This document shows positions 17,524 to 26,333 of a DNA stretch of 64,000 nucleotides, piece after piece. This DNA is from Actinomycetota bacterium (GTDB taxonomy: Bacteria > Actinomycetota > Actinomycetes > S36-B12): the NCBI GenBank assembly GCA_030645615.1, contig JAUSNB010000050.1, positions 1-64,000 on the forward strand. Reading direction: 5' to 3'. The position numbers and the translations under genes are program-made. Positions within the stretch are counted from its first letter, which is position 1; each line of letters starts with the position of its first letter. The notes under the pieces are model-generated. The model saw only the letters and a list, made by a program, of their open reading frames with translations, was not told the origin of the DNA and made no database searches.

Positions 17524-18017
17524 CCAGGCCGGCGATCCCCGGGCTCGGGGCCGTGACCATCCGGTCCATCGACAACGACCACCCGCGGCCGCAGTCCTCG
17601 AGCACCTGGGACGACTGGGGCACGATGGCCCCAGAGGTCAAGGACATGGTCATGGAGCGATGGCTGATCGAGGTCACGGGCGACGACGGCGCTGCAGTGC
17701 CCGTAGGCGACCTCTCGGCCCACGCGGTCTGGTACGGGCCCACGCCAGGTTCCCGTGCCCTGAACATCGGCATCGCCGTCGCCGAGCCGTATCGGGGCCG
17801 TGGCATCGGGTCGATCGCGCAGCGCCTGCTGGCCGAGGTCCTGCACGCGCGAGGCGTCGTCCGCGTGGAGGCCTCGACAGACGTCGACAACATCCCTGAG
17901 CAACGCTCGCTTGCCCGGGCGGGTTTCGCATTCGAGGGCATCATCCGGTGCGCCCAGGCGCGCAAGGACGGACTGCACGACCTTCAAGGATGGGCGCATA
18001 TCGAGCAAGCGCCTTAA
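17520..18017 (+). CDS. GNAT family N-acetyltransferase (RimJ/RimL type)
   Basis: A 165-residue acetyltransferase. YRGRGIGSIAQRLLAEV is the acetyl-CoA-binding motif (about residues 95-111), and VEASTDVDNIPEQRSLARAG followed by FEGIIR is typical of the RimJ/RimL-like group that acetylates protein N-termini or small molecules. GTG 17520 overlaps the VOC stop. Confidence 0.85.
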   Translation: MTRPAIPGLGAVTIRSIDNDHPRPQSSSTWDDWGTMAPEVKDMVMERWLIEVTGDDGAAVPVGDLSAHAVWYGPTPGSRALNIGIAVAEPYRGRGIGSIAQRLLAEVLHARGVVRVEASTDVDNIPEQRSLARAGFAFEGIIRCAQARKDGLHDLQGWAHIEQAP

Positions 18018-18020
18018 ACT
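18015..18020 (+). promoter_or_regulatory. -10 box for leaderless DHPS-like gene
   Basis: TAAACT overlapping the stop (TAA) of the acetyltransferase gene and ending exactly six bases before ATG 18027. No ribosome-binding site precedes the ATG. Confidence 0.55.
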
Positions 18021-18026
18021 CGACGC

Positions 18027-18935
18027 ATGCTCACGCTGGCGGAACTGGGTCTGCTCGCGCATTCGCATGCGGCCGAACTCGCCCTGCCGGCGCCGTCCCT
18101 TGCCATTGGAGACCGCACCTACGACCTCGGTCAGCGTCCGCTCGTGATGGGCAGCATCAACCTGTCCCGCGATTCCACCTACCGCGAGAGCATCGCGACA
18201 TCCGCCGAGTCCGCCATCCGCAAGGCCAAGGTCATGGCGGCTCAGGGCGCGGACCTCATCGACATCGGCGCCGAGAGCAGCACGGCCGCGGCGCGACGCG
18301 TGGGCGCCGACGAGCAGATCGCCGCCCTTGTCCCCATCGTCGAGCGTCTCGCCGACGAGGCGATCCCCGTGTCGGTCGAGACCTACGAGCCCGCCGTCGT
18401 CCGGGCCTGCCTCAAGGCGGGCGCGCAGGTGCTGAACCTCACCGGGGCTGCACATCAGGACGAGATCCTTGCCGCGGCGGCGGAGCACGAGGCCACCGTG
18501 ATCTTGTGCTACGTCGGCGGCGCGAACGTGCGCGACGTGACCGACGTGCCGCTCGACTCGGATCCGGTGCCCGCGCTCATGGGTCACTTCAGCGACCGCA
18601 TCGCGCTGGCCCGTGCGCGGGGGGTCGAGCGCATCATCATCGACCCGGGCATGGGCTTCTACTACGGCAATCTCGTCGATCCGCGCACGAGGGCCAGGCA
18701 TCAGGCCCGGGTCATCCTCGGTTCCTTCCGGCTCGCCGGCCTCGGGGTACCCATCTGCAACGCGATGCCGCATGCCTTCGACCTGTTCGAGGACCAGTTC
18801 AGGTCGGCCGAGGGCTTCTTCGCGGTGCTGGGGCGGCTAGGTGGGACGAACATCTTCCGCACGCACGAGGTCGCGCATGTGCGTGCCGTGCTCGCTGCGA
18901 TGGACGTCCTCGACAGCCCGTTCTTGGCGGACTAG
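18027..18935 (+). CDS. dihydropteroate-synthase-like protein, divergent
   Basis: A 302-residue TIM-barrel protein of the pterin-binding family. The skeleton of DHPS is recognisable: MGSINLSRDS (loop 1), LIDIGAESS (loop 2), SVETYEP, LNLTGA, IIIDPGMGF and a final FRTHEVAHV that keeps the pterin-phosphate Arg and His. But loop 2 lacks the ST-R-P that holds p-aminobenzoate, the usual SVDTY aspartate is Glu, and the catalytic SRK is replaced by GSFR. It is therefore probably not a functional FolP; it may use another pterin or corrinoid-type substrate. Confidence 0.75.
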   Translation: MLTLAELGLLAHSHAAELALPAPSLAIGDRTYDLGQRPLVMGSINLSRDSTYRESIATSAESAIRKAKVMAAQGADLIDIGAESSTAAARRVGADEQIAALVPIVERLADEAIPVSVETYEPAVVRACLKAGAQVLNLTGAAHQDEILAAAAEHEATVILCYVGGANVRDVTDVPLDSDPVPALMGHFSDRIALARARGVERIIIDPGMGFYYGNLVDPRTRARHQARVILGSFRLAGLGVPICNAMPHAFDLFEDQFRSAEGFFAVLGRLGGTNIFRTHEVAHVRAVLAAMDVLDSPFLAD

Positions 18936-19378
18936 CTCTTGGCGAACGTGAGGACCTGGGTCTCGTCGACGAACAGGTCGAGCTCGTCGCCAGCGACCGT
19001 GTAGCCGGTGACGGTCCCCAGAGCGGCGATGTAGGCCTGCTCTGCCGCCATCGCGTCGTCCGGCCCCGCCATCATCGTCGAGGCGATCTCGGCGAAGTCC
19101 AGAGCTCCCTCGGGGCTCGACGTGAACGTCGTCATGTACCGGTTGACGCCGCCGAAGCCGCTGGCGTCCGTGTCCGTGAACTCCAGGGTGATGCCCAGGC
19201 TGGGGAGAATCGCCGCGTCGCTGGCACTGCTGAGGGTCCAGTTGGCGACGAGTCCAGGTCCGCCCACGGGGCCGGCCTGCCCGGAGTCGCCCGACGATGC
19301 ACTGCCGCCGCAGGCGGCGAGTGCCGGCAGGGCCAGGAGCACGGCTCCGGCCAGCATGGCGAGTCGGCTGGTCCTCAT
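18932..19378 (-). CDS. META-domain-like lipoprotein
   Basis: A 148-residue exported lipoprotein (lipobox LAAC, Cys at residue 23) with a Gly/Ser linker and one META-like domain: LVANWTLSS, ITLEFTDTDASGFGGVNRY and MMAGPDDAMAAEQAYIAAL, matching the WxLxs / GCNxY / MxCpd pattern but without its cysteines. Relatives include HslJ-type stress lipoproteins. The stop shares CTAG with the DHPS-like gene. A GAAGAGG ribosome-binding site precedes the ATG. Confidence 0.8.
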   Translation of the reverse strand: MRTSRLAMLAGAVLLALPALAACGGSASSGDSGQAGPVGGPGLVANWTLSSASDAAILPSLGITLEFTDTDASGFGGVNRYMTTFTSSPEGALDFAEIASTMMAGPDDAMAAEQAYIAALGTVTGYTVAGDELDLFVDETQVLTFAKS

Positions 19379-19424
19379 GGCGCACCTCTTCCGTATGGCG
19401 TGCTCGCTGTATCCGGGCCGGGCC

Positions 19425-21326
19425 CTAGGCCCGGGTGAGGACGATGACGCTGTCGCCCTGCGCCAGGGTGACCGACTCGTCCTTGGCGGGATTCACCCGG
19501 ATGCCGCCCGGAAGCACGCCAGGCCTGCCCTCGGCGGCCGCCGATCGGTACCCGATCACGACGGTCCCGCCCTCGCGAGCCGACCGGATGAGGTCCGCGA
19601 AGTCGCGCGTGCCGACGGCGTCGTACCGCTCGGCCGGATGAAGCGCCACCACGGCACCGTCGGAATCGAACAGGTCCGCGAACACGGGGGCGAGGTGGGG
19701 GCTCTCGCTGAGCTGGGCCATGAGCAGGCTGATCAGCTTCTGGCTGACGATGAAGTCGCTGTTGGCCGAGTCGCCGCCCAGCTCCACGTCATTCGGGTCG
19801 AGAAGCTCGGCGACGACGTTCTCCTCGTGGGCCGTTACCTCCGCGACGCTGCGCACGTGCATGAGGGCGAGCAGTGTCCGTGCATCCGCCTCGTCGGGTG
19901 AGTAGTCCTCGCGCTCGGACAGCAGCATGATGTGGTCGAACGGGCCTTCGTCCATCGCCCGCACGACGGCGGACCGGTCGATCGGGTCCCCCTCGTGCAC
20001 CACCAGGGACTGTTGCGACAGCGCCATCATCTGCCCGATGCGGCTGACGTCATGCAGTTCCTCGTTGACCAGCAGGTGCAGTTCCGAGCCCGGGGCCACG
20101 TGCGTCTCGATCTCCTGCGCGACGAGCGGCGCCAGGTCGCTCCACCCGATGATGAGGGTGCGTTCGGTGGCCTTCTCCAGCGGGGCTGCTGGCGCCTCGT
20201 TGCGAGGTGTCCAGTCCACGGGGGCGCGATCCAGCACGAACGTCGAATCGTCCTCCGCTATGCCGATGACGAGGTCTCCGTCCACGACGACCGTTCGCGG
20301 ATCGGGGCTGAGCTCGACGCTGCCGTCCGCGTGACACAGGCCCATGACGGTCGCACGCGATGCCGACAGGAGCAGCTCCCCGAATGAGCGCCCGACCCAG
20401 GCCTGGGGGACGGCGACCGTGTACATCTCGTCACCGTCGAAGTCGAGGAGCTCCTGGTAGATCGCGCCGAGCCCGGACGCCCTGGACACCTGCGCACTGA
20501 TGCGCGCGATGACGTCCATCGGGGTCACCGTGATCAGGGCCGGACCGACCGCCTGCTTGAGGGCGTCCGATGTCTGGCGGTCCTCGAGCTCGGCGACGAC
20601 CGTCACGGGGCCAGAGTCGGAATCGGCGACGAGCCGGGACAGGGCGAGGACGGTCTTGACGACCTGCGCATCCGAGCCGTCGGTGGAGCGCAGGACGATG
20701 ACCGACCGGGCCGCCTGCGGATTGGCCTGGGCAAGGTCGTGCAGCCGGGTGGCGATCCCGCTGCGGACCACCAACTTGGACGTTTTCAGGTCGGGGACCA
20801 CCGCCTTGATGTCCTCCGTGACCTGGACGGTGTCCTCGCCGGTCAGCACCACGATGGCGCGGCCCCGCTCACTGGAATTCGCCTCGACGAGCTCCGCCAC
20901 GATCGTCGGGAGCTTCTCGCTCCACCCGATGACGAGGGTGTGGCCACGCTCCAGGACGAGGGACTTGCCGCGACGAAGGGAGTCCACCCGCGAGTCGATC
21001 GCTGACGACACGAGGCCGATGATCGTGGCGGCCAGAAAGATGCCGGCCAGCGTGACCACCAGCATGATGATCCGGAAGCGGGTCCCGTCGTCACCGGAGA
21101 AGGTACCCGGATCCAACGAGCGGGTCAGCGCGTACCAGAGCCCGTCGCCGAAGCTGGTGTTCTCGTCACCGGGGCCGACGCCGGAAAGCCGGATCACCAG
21201 CCCGATCAGCAGGAAGAACAGCCCGGCAATCAAGGCCAGCCACAGCAGTACGGCCCAGAGCCCACGGGACAGGGTGTTGTCGAACCGATAGCGCAAGCGC
21301 TGGCGCAGGGTGAAGTTGCCGCTCAT
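19425..21326 (-). CDS. CASTOR/POLLUX-type ion channel-related protein
   Basis: A 633-residue membrane protein resembling the plant nuclear cation channels CASTOR and POLLUX. Two hydrophobic helices (residues 23-46 and 84-106) flank a pore-like segment (FGDGLWYALTRSLDPG, about 60-75). These are followed by RCK/TrkA-N-like nucleotide-binding units beginning HTLVIGWSEKLPTIVAEL and again TLIIGWSDLAPLVAQEI, with TrkA-C-like regions between. It should gate a cation flux in response to a cytoplasmic ligand. AGAAGGA precedes the ATG. Confidence 0.85.
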   Translation of the reverse strand: MSGNFTLRQRLRYRFDNTLSRGLWAVLLWLALIAGLFFLLIGLVIRLSGVGPGDENTSFGDGLWYALTRSLDPGTFSGDDGTRFRIIMLVVTLAGIFLAATIIGLVSSAIDSRVDSLRRGKSLVLERGHTLVIGWSEKLPTIVAELVEANSSERGRAIVVLTGEDTVQVTEDIKAVVPDLKTSKLVVRSGIATRLHDLAQANPQAARSVIVLRSTDGSDAQVVKTVLALSRLVADSDSGPVTVVAELEDRQTSDALKQAVGPALITVTPMDVIARISAQVSRASGLGAIYQELLDFDGDEMYTVAVPQAWVGRSFGELLLSASRATVMGLCHADGSVELSPDPRTVVVDGDLVIGIAEDDSTFVLDRAPVDWTPRNEAPAAPLEKATERTLIIGWSDLAPLVAQEIETHVAPGSELHLLVNEELHDVSRIGQMMALSQQSLVVHEGDPIDRSAVVRAMDEGPFDHIMLLSEREDYSPDEADARTLLALMHVRSVAEVTAHEENVVAELLDPNDVELGGDSANSDFIVSQKLISLLMAQLSESPHLAPVFADLFDSDGAVVALHPAERYDAVGTRDFADLIRSAREGGTVVIGYRSAAAEGRPGVLPGGIRVNPAKDESVTLAQGDSVIVLTRA

Positions 21327-21421
21327 GGGACACCGTCCTTCTGCCGTGCGCGACGCAGGCCTCGGCGGGCAGCGTACTCACGGTCACGCGCGGCTGGCTG
21401 ATCTTTCAGCCCGGGCGGCGT

Positions 21422-21427
21422 GATACT
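21422..21427 (+). promoter_or_regulatory. -10 box for leaderless ltrA-like gene
   Basis: GATACT ends exactly six bases before ATG 21434. A 6-bp hairpin (GGCTGA/TCAGCC, 21396-21411) lies just upstream and could be an operator. Confidence 0.5.
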
Positions 21428-21433
21428 TCACGC

Positions 21434-22630
21434 ATGTCCCAGCCGGAGGTGGAGCCGCGGCCCCGCCGACGCGTCGGCGCGACCGTCGGCTGGTTCGAGA
21501 TGTTCTACGACCTCGTCGTCGTGGCCGCCCTGGGGCTGTGCAACGAGGCCTTCCTCAGCGAGCCGTCCATCGAGACGGCGTTGTCGGCCATCGTCAGTGT
21601 CGCCGCTCTCGCATGGGTGTGGTTCCTGACGGCGCTCTTCACGAACCTGTTCCCGGGCGATGACCTGGTCCGGCGGCTGCTGATCCTCGTGCAGATGGGC
21701 TTCATCGTCATCGCGGGGCTGGCCGTGAACCAGGTCAACGGCCTGAGCAACCACGCCGGCCTGGCCGCCTACGGCGGTGCGCTGCTCGTCGTCGGATTGT
21801 TGTTCCTGCAGCATCGGGGCAAGCTCGCCAACCCACGCATGCTCCATGGGGGGCTGCTCGCGCTCGCGGGGTCGGCCGCGATCTGCTTCGTCGGCGTGCT
21901 GCGGCCGATCGACGAGGCCGGGTTCTTCCTCGCCGCGGCGTTGGCGGTGTCGATGGTCGCCGTGCTGAGCGTGCCGAACGAGAAGGCCACGGTCGGTGGA
22001 TCCCTGCGCTCGGAGCACCTGCAGGAGCGGCGCGGGATCTTCATCATCATCATCCTGGGCGAGGGCTTCGCTCAGCTCGTCCGTGCCCTCGACGATCTGG
22101 GCACGATCCCGCGGATGAGCGCCTTCTCGCTGACCTTCCTGCTGGCCTTCGCCCTGTGGTGGATCTACTTCGACGGCATGTTCTCCCCGCGCGAGGGACA
22201 CGTGATCGTGCGCTGGCGGCTGTCATTGCTGGCCCACCTCACCCTCATCTACGGCATGGGTGGAGCACTCGACATCCTCGCCGTGCTGACGGCGCGGCAC
22301 GAGGAGCACGTGGGGCACGGGCTGCTCATCTACTTCGCCGTCTCGATCGCGCTGGTGTTCTGTTCGTTCGCGGTGCTCGGCTGGACCGTCAACGGGCGCT
22401 TCGGGGCCGCCGGGTGGGCGCAGATCGGGTCATCGGCGTTCATCCTCGCGATGGCCGTGCTGGGCTCGCAGGGGGAGGAACTGCGCATCGGTCCCGTCAT
22501 GGCGGTGTCCTCCGCCCTGGTCATCGCCAATGCCGTGTTCTCGGTCTGGTCGGACCATGCGCGAGAGTCCGGCAGTTGGCGGATCGCCCTGCGAGGGATC
22601 GTCAAGGGCGGCGACACCGAGGACATGTAG
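21434..22630 (+). CDS. low temperature requirement protein A (LtrA) family
   Basis: A 398-residue polytopic membrane protein with about ten helices. The family start (GATVGWFEMFYDLVVVAALG, about residues 16-35) and IFIIIILGEGFAQLV near 200 are the LtrA hallmarks. LtrA was named for cold-sensitive growth in Listeria; its biochemical role is unknown. It is convergent with the M23 peptidase gene with a hairpin between them. Confidence 0.9.
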   Translation: MSQPEVEPRPRRRVGATVGWFEMFYDLVVVAALGLCNEAFLSEPSIETALSAIVSVAALAWVWFLTALFTNLFPGDDLVRRLLILVQMGFIVIAGLAVNQVNGLSNHAGLAAYGGALLVVGLLFLQHRGKLANPRMLHGGLLALAGSAAICFVGVLRPIDEAGFFLAAALAVSMVAVLSVPNEKATVGGSLRSEHLQERRGIFIIIILGEGFAQLVRALDDLGTIPRMSAFSLTFLLAFALWWIYFDGMFSPREGHVIVRWRLSLLAHLTLIYGMGGALDILAVLTARHEEHVGHGLLIYFAVSIALVFCSFAVLGWTVNGRFGAAGWAQIGSSAFILAMAVLGSQGEELRIGPVMAVSSALVIANAVFSVWSDHARESGSWRIALRGIVKGGDTEDM

Positions 22631-22648
22631 CCGACCTTGAGGTTCGGC
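22630..22648. terminator. hairpin between convergent genes
   Basis: GCCGACC-TTGA-GGTTCGGC forms a 7-bp stem with one bulge, beginning at the last base of the LtrA stop codon. Without a T-tract it could act on both strands. Confidence 0.45.
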
Positions 22649-22653
22649 AGGAG

Positions 22654-23145
22654 CTAGATGTCGCAGATGCGGCGGATCAACGGCTCGGGGTCAACCGCGT
22701 CGGATTCGCCGCCGCTGCGCCAGAACTCGAAGTGCAGGTGCACGGCACCCGGGGATCCGCTGTCGCCCATGAGGCCGATGACCTCGCCGGCCGTCACCCG
22801 CTGGCCGCCCTCGACCAGCACCTTGTCCATGTGGCCGTAGTAGAACTTCGAGCCGCTCTTCCCCCGCATGACGATCTGCAGCGCTCCGTTGTCCTGGCGC
22901 TTGGTGCGGTCGATGACGCCGTCCTCGACCGCGAAGATCGGAGTACCCCTCCGCCCGCCGAGGTCGATGCCCATGTGCGCTCGCGGACCGCGGTCGGCCC
23001 CCCAGCCCGCCCCGATGACGAAGTTCTTCGTGGGGCAGACCCGTGGGTCCTGCTCGTCGGCCTGCGCCGTGCCCGGTGCGGCCAGCCCCGCGAGCCCGAC
23101 AAGGGCAGCGGTCGCCGCGATGGCGAACGTTCTCCGGGTGGACAT
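22654..23145 (-). CDS. secreted M23 family metallopeptidase
   Basis: A 163-residue exported zinc endopeptidase (signal peptide ending AQA, about residue 29). The zinc ligands of lysostaphin-type peptidases are present: H57 and D61 in RAHMGIDLGG, and H137/H139 in VHLHFEFW, with an accessory H105. The short mature protein is essentially only the catalytic domain, so it should act on peptidoglycan cross-bridges. A TAACGT box eight bases upstream of the ATG hints at a very short leader. Confidence 0.92.
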   Translation of the reverse strand: MSTRRTFAIAATAALVGLAGLAAPGTAQADEQDPRVCPTKNFVIGAGWGADRGPRAHMGIDLGGRRGTPIFAVEDGVIDRTKRQDNGALQIVMRGKSGSKFYYGHMDKVLVEGGQRVTAGEVIGLMGDSGSPGAVHLHFEFWRSGGESDAVDPEPLIRRICDI

Positions 23146-23206
23146 GGGCCTCGACGTTACCAGTTCGTTACCTGAGCGGCCAGCCGTCCACCGGTCGCAC
23201 GACGCC

Positions 23207-23875
23207 TCACCCCATGGCGGCCTTCACCAGCAGGACCACCCCGAGCACGAGCAGCACGACTGCGACGACGACCACGTTGTGCCTGGTCAGCCAGTCGCCC
23301 CACCCCTTCAGCACGCCATCCGCGCGACTCCCGAGCGCCAGGTAGGCGGCGAGCGGCGCGAGCACGCCGATCGACGCGATCAGCGCGAAGCCGAGCAGCC
23401 CGACGAGCTCCTGGCCGAGCGGGACCCCTGTCTCCCCGATGGCCGCGGCGGCCGCCAGGCCGAGGACGAGGTTCTTCGGCTTGATGGCGGCCAACGCGAT
23501 GCCCAGGCCGAACGCCCGGCCGGTGCCCACCCCGGACAGCCGCGCCATCCAGGCCGGCTGCTCGGGCTCGACGCCAGGCTTGGGCCGGCCCCGCCACGAG
23601 CTCAGGGCGAAGTAGAGGAGTGCGACGCCGACGGCAGCCGTGATCGCCCGCGCCCAGGGCGAGCCCGAGCCGTCGTCGTGAAGCGGTGTCCGATTGATGA
23701 CCAGGATCCCGACGAGCCCGAGGCCCAGCAGGCCAGCAACCCAGCCGGTGGCGAAGGCCGGGCCGGCCCGCCGGGCCCGCTCGCCGAGCAGGATCAGGAT
23801 CATGGCCAGGACCGGGAGCGGACTCGCCAGCACGCCGAGAGCGAACGGAAGCCCCGCCGCGATGGCCGCAGTCAC
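23207..23875 (-). CDS. GAP/Sap family membrane protein
   Basis: A 222-residue polytopic protein with six hydrophobic helices, matching the GAP (Sap, sulfolipid-addressing) family related to LysE exporters: LASPLPVLAMILILLGERAR, AFGLGIALAAIKPKNLVLGL and TRHNVVVVAVVLLVLGVVLL. In mycobacteria such proteins help move glycolipids across the membrane; here the substrate is unknown. It starts at GTG 23875 with a TATGGT box six bases upstream, so it is probably leaderless. Confidence 0.85.
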   Translation of the reverse strand: MTAAIAAGLPFALGVLASPLPVLAMILILLGERARRAGPAFATGWVAGLLGLGLVGILVINRTPLHDDGSGSPWARAITAAVGVALLYFALSSWRGRPKPGVEPEQPAWMARLSGVGTGRAFGLGIALAAIKPKNLVLGLAAAAAIGETGVPLGQELVGLLGFALIASIGVLAPLAAYLALGSRADGVLKGWGDWLTRHNVVVVAVVLLVLGVVLLVKAAMG

Positions 23876-23881
23876 CCGCTG

Positions 23882-23887
23882 ACCATA
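23882..23887 (-). promoter_or_regulatory. -10 box for leaderless GAP-family gene
   Basis: TATGGT on the minus strand ends six bases before GTG 23875. It is back-to-back with the plus-strand box at 23934-23939 in a 70-bp divergent promoter region. Confidence 0.55.
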
Positions 23888-23933
23888 CGGCCACCGGCCC
23901 GGTCGAACCCGCGCAGCGACGCGGGATTGGGCC

Positions 23934-23939
23934 TACGCT
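23934..23939 (+). promoter_or_regulatory. -10 box for leaderless molybdopterin oxidoreductase gene
   Basis: TACGCT ends exactly six bases before ATG 23946, with no ribosome-binding site between. Confidence 0.55.
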
Positions 23940-23945
23940 CCCGGC

Positions 23946-26240
23946 ATGCCCCGCACCGCCTTTCGGACCTGCCCGCTCTGTGAGGCCACCTGCGGCCTGC
24001 GCCTGACCATCGAGGGCGACGCCGTGATCTCGGTCCGCGGCGACGACGACGACGTGTTCTCGCACGGCTTCGTCTGCCCCAAGGGTGTGGCGATCGGGGA
24101 GCTCCACCACGACCCCGATCGGATCCGCTACCCGCTCGTCAGGGGCGCCGACGGCCTGCACCGCCGGGCGTCGTGGGACGAGGCGTGGGCCGAGATCGCC
24201 CGCCTGCTCGGTCCCGTGCGCGCAGACCACGGCAACGACGCGGTGGGGATCTACCTCGGCAACCCCAACGTGCACAACGTCTCGTCGTCCCTCTACGGAC
24301 CGGCGCTGGTCAAGGCCCTCGGCACGCGCAGCGTCTTCAGCGCGAGCACCGTCGACCAGATGCCCCAGCAGGTGGCCGTCGGCCTGCTGTACGGCACGGG
24401 GCTGTCCGTCACGGTCCCCGACATCGACCGCACCGAGTACGCCCTCATCCTCGGGGCGAACCCGTTGGTGTCGAACGGTTCGATGTGGACGGCGCCCGAC
24501 ATGCCCCGCCGGCTCCGGGCGCTGAAGGCCCGAGGCGGCCGCCTTGTCGTGGTGGACCCGGTGCGGACCCGGACGGCGGAGGCCGCCGACGAGCACATCG
24601 CCATCCGCCCCGGCACCGACGGATTCCTGGTCGCTGCGATCGTGCACGTCCTGTTCGCCGAATCGCTCGCCGATCCCGGACCCGCCGGCGAGTGGCTCGC
24701 TGACGGCGCCGTTGATGCCCTGGAACAAGCCGCTCGGCCCTTCACTCCGGAGGCTGTCGCGCAGCTGTCCGGGGTGCCGGCCGACACCATCGTGCGGCTG
24801 GCCCGCGAACTCGCGGCCGCACCGACCGCCTTCGTCTACGGGCGGATGGGCACCGCAACGGCAGGGCTGGCCATCGACGGAACGTCGCCACAGTCCTTCG
24901 GCACCGCCGCGTCATGGTGGATCGCCGTCGCCAACCTCCTCACGGGCAACGTGGACCGGCCCGGGGGGGTGATGTGGCCGCTGCCAGCCGCCGGCGGCCC
25001 GACCACGTCCGGAACGTCCGGCACCGGGCGTGGCATCCGGATCCCCGGGGGACACCGCTCACGCGTTCGCGACCTGCCGAGCGTGCTCGGCGAGCTCCCC
25101 GCCGCCGCCCTTGCCGAGGAGATCGACACGCCGGGGACCGACGGCACGCGGATTCGCGCCCTGATCACCATCGCCGGCAACCCGGTCGTGTCGACGCCCG
25201 ACGGCGGCCGGCTGGCCGCTGCGCTGGGCATGCTCGACGCGATGGTGAGCATCGATGCATACGTCACCGAGACCAGCCGGCATGCCCATGTGATCCTGCC
25301 GGCTCCGTCGCCGCTGGCCCGCGCGCACTTCGACCTCGCGTTCTCCGCGCTGTCGGTGCAGAACGTCGCCCACTGGTCACCACCGTCGGTCGGCCTTCGC
25401 TCGGACGAGGCGTCAGACGAGCAGGACGAGGGCGACATCCTGCTCCGGCTGGCCTGTGTCGCCCTCGGCGACGCGATGAGCATCGACGACCTTGACGAGT
25501 TCGTGGCGCTCGACGTGGCCACGCGGGCCTGCCGCTCGGAGGCGTCCCGCGTGCACGGCCGCGAACCCGCCGAACTCGTGGCCGCAACGGCACCGCGGCG
25601 GCGGCAGGAGCGCTTGCTCGACCTGCTCATTCGATCGGGGCCCTACGGCGACGGGTTCGGCTCCCATCCCGGCGGACTGACCCTCGCGGACCTCGAGGCG
25701 GCTCCCCACGGCATCGACCTCGGACCCCTGCAGTCGCGCCTGCCCGAGGTGCTGCGCACCCCCAGCGGGCGCATCGAGGCGGCCGCGCCGCAGTTGCTCG
25801 ACGAGGCCGCGCGGATGGCAGCGATCCTCGCGGAGGCCGCCGATCACGCCGGGGGCCTCGTCCTCGTCGGTCGCCGCGGGCTGCGCAGCAACAACTCCTG
25901 GATGCACAACATCCCGCTCCTGGCCGGCGGCTCGAACCGCTGCACGCTGTGGATCCATCCGGACGACGCAACGGCCCACGACCTGGCCGACGGGACCGAT
26001 GCGTTGCTTTCCAACGGTACCGGCGAGGTCCGAGTGGCGGTGGAGGTCACGGACGCCGTGGCGCCCGGCGTGGTGTGCCTGCCGCACGGTTGGGGGCACT
26101 CCGGAGCGGGCACGTGGGGGTCCGTGGCTGCGGCCGCGCCCGGCGTGAACTCGAACCTGCTCACCCCGTCAACAGGCATAGACGCGCTGTCCGGCACCGC
26201 GGTCCTCAACGGCATCCCGGTGACCGTCCGGGCTGCTTGA
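23946..26240 (+). CDS. molybdopterin-dependent oxidoreductase (DMSO-reductase family)
   Basis: A 764-residue bis-MGD molybdoenzyme without a Tat signal, so probably cytoplasmic. Cys9, Cys12, Cys16 and Cys44 ligate an N-terminal 4Fe-4S cluster (CPLCEATC, FVCPKG). Molybdopterin-binding blocks follow: GIYLGNPNVHN, ALILGANPLVSNGSMWTAP, TIAGNPVVSTPDG and, in the C-terminal domain, VGRRGLRSNNSWMHNIPLL and LPHGWGHSGAGTWGS. The region of the Mo ligand (FSASTVDQMPQQ) points to Ser or none, not Cys/Sec, which argues against formate dehydrogenase. No electron-transfer subunit is adjacent. Confidence 0.9.
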   Translation: MPRTAFRTCPLCEATCGLRLTIEGDAVISVRGDDDDVFSHGFVCPKGVAIGELHHDPDRIRYPLVRGADGLHRRASWDEAWAEIARLLGPVRADHGNDAVGIYLGNPNVHNVSSSLYGPALVKALGTRSVFSASTVDQMPQQVAVGLLYGTGLSVTVPDIDRTEYALILGANPLVSNGSMWTAPDMPRRLRALKARGGRLVVVDPVRTRTAEAADEHIAIRPGTDGFLVAAIVHVLFAESLADPGPAGEWLADGAVDALEQAARPFTPEAVAQLSGVPADTIVRLARELAAAPTAFVYGRMGTATAGLAIDGTSPQSFGTAASWWIAVANLLTGNVDRPGGVMWPLPAAGGPTTSGTSGTGRGIRIPGGHRSRVRDLPSVLGELPAAALAEEIDTPGTDGTRIRALITIAGNPVVSTPDGGRLAAALGMLDAMVSIDAYVTETSRHAHVILPAPSPLARAHFDLAFSALSVQNVAHWSPPSVGLRSDEASDEQDEGDILLRLACVALGDAMSIDDLDEFVALDVATRACRSEASRVHGREPAELVAATAPRRRQERLLDLLIRSGPYGDGFGSHPGGLTLADLEAAPHGIDLGPLQSRLPEVLRTPSGRIEAAAPQLLDEAARMAAILAEAADHAGGLVLVGRRGLRSNNSWMHNIPLLAGGSNRCTLWIHPDDATAHDLADGTDALLSNGTGEVRVAVEVTDAVAPGVVCLPHGWGHSGAGTWGSVAAAAPGVNSNLLTPSTGIDALSGTAVLNGIPVTVRAA

Positions 26241-26333
26241 CCAGCCTTCAATCGGGCGGCCCGACGGGATTGTTCCTACACTCGGCGTCGGGACCGGCAC
26301 CGTGGCCGGCCAGACGACGACGGAGGTCCTGCC

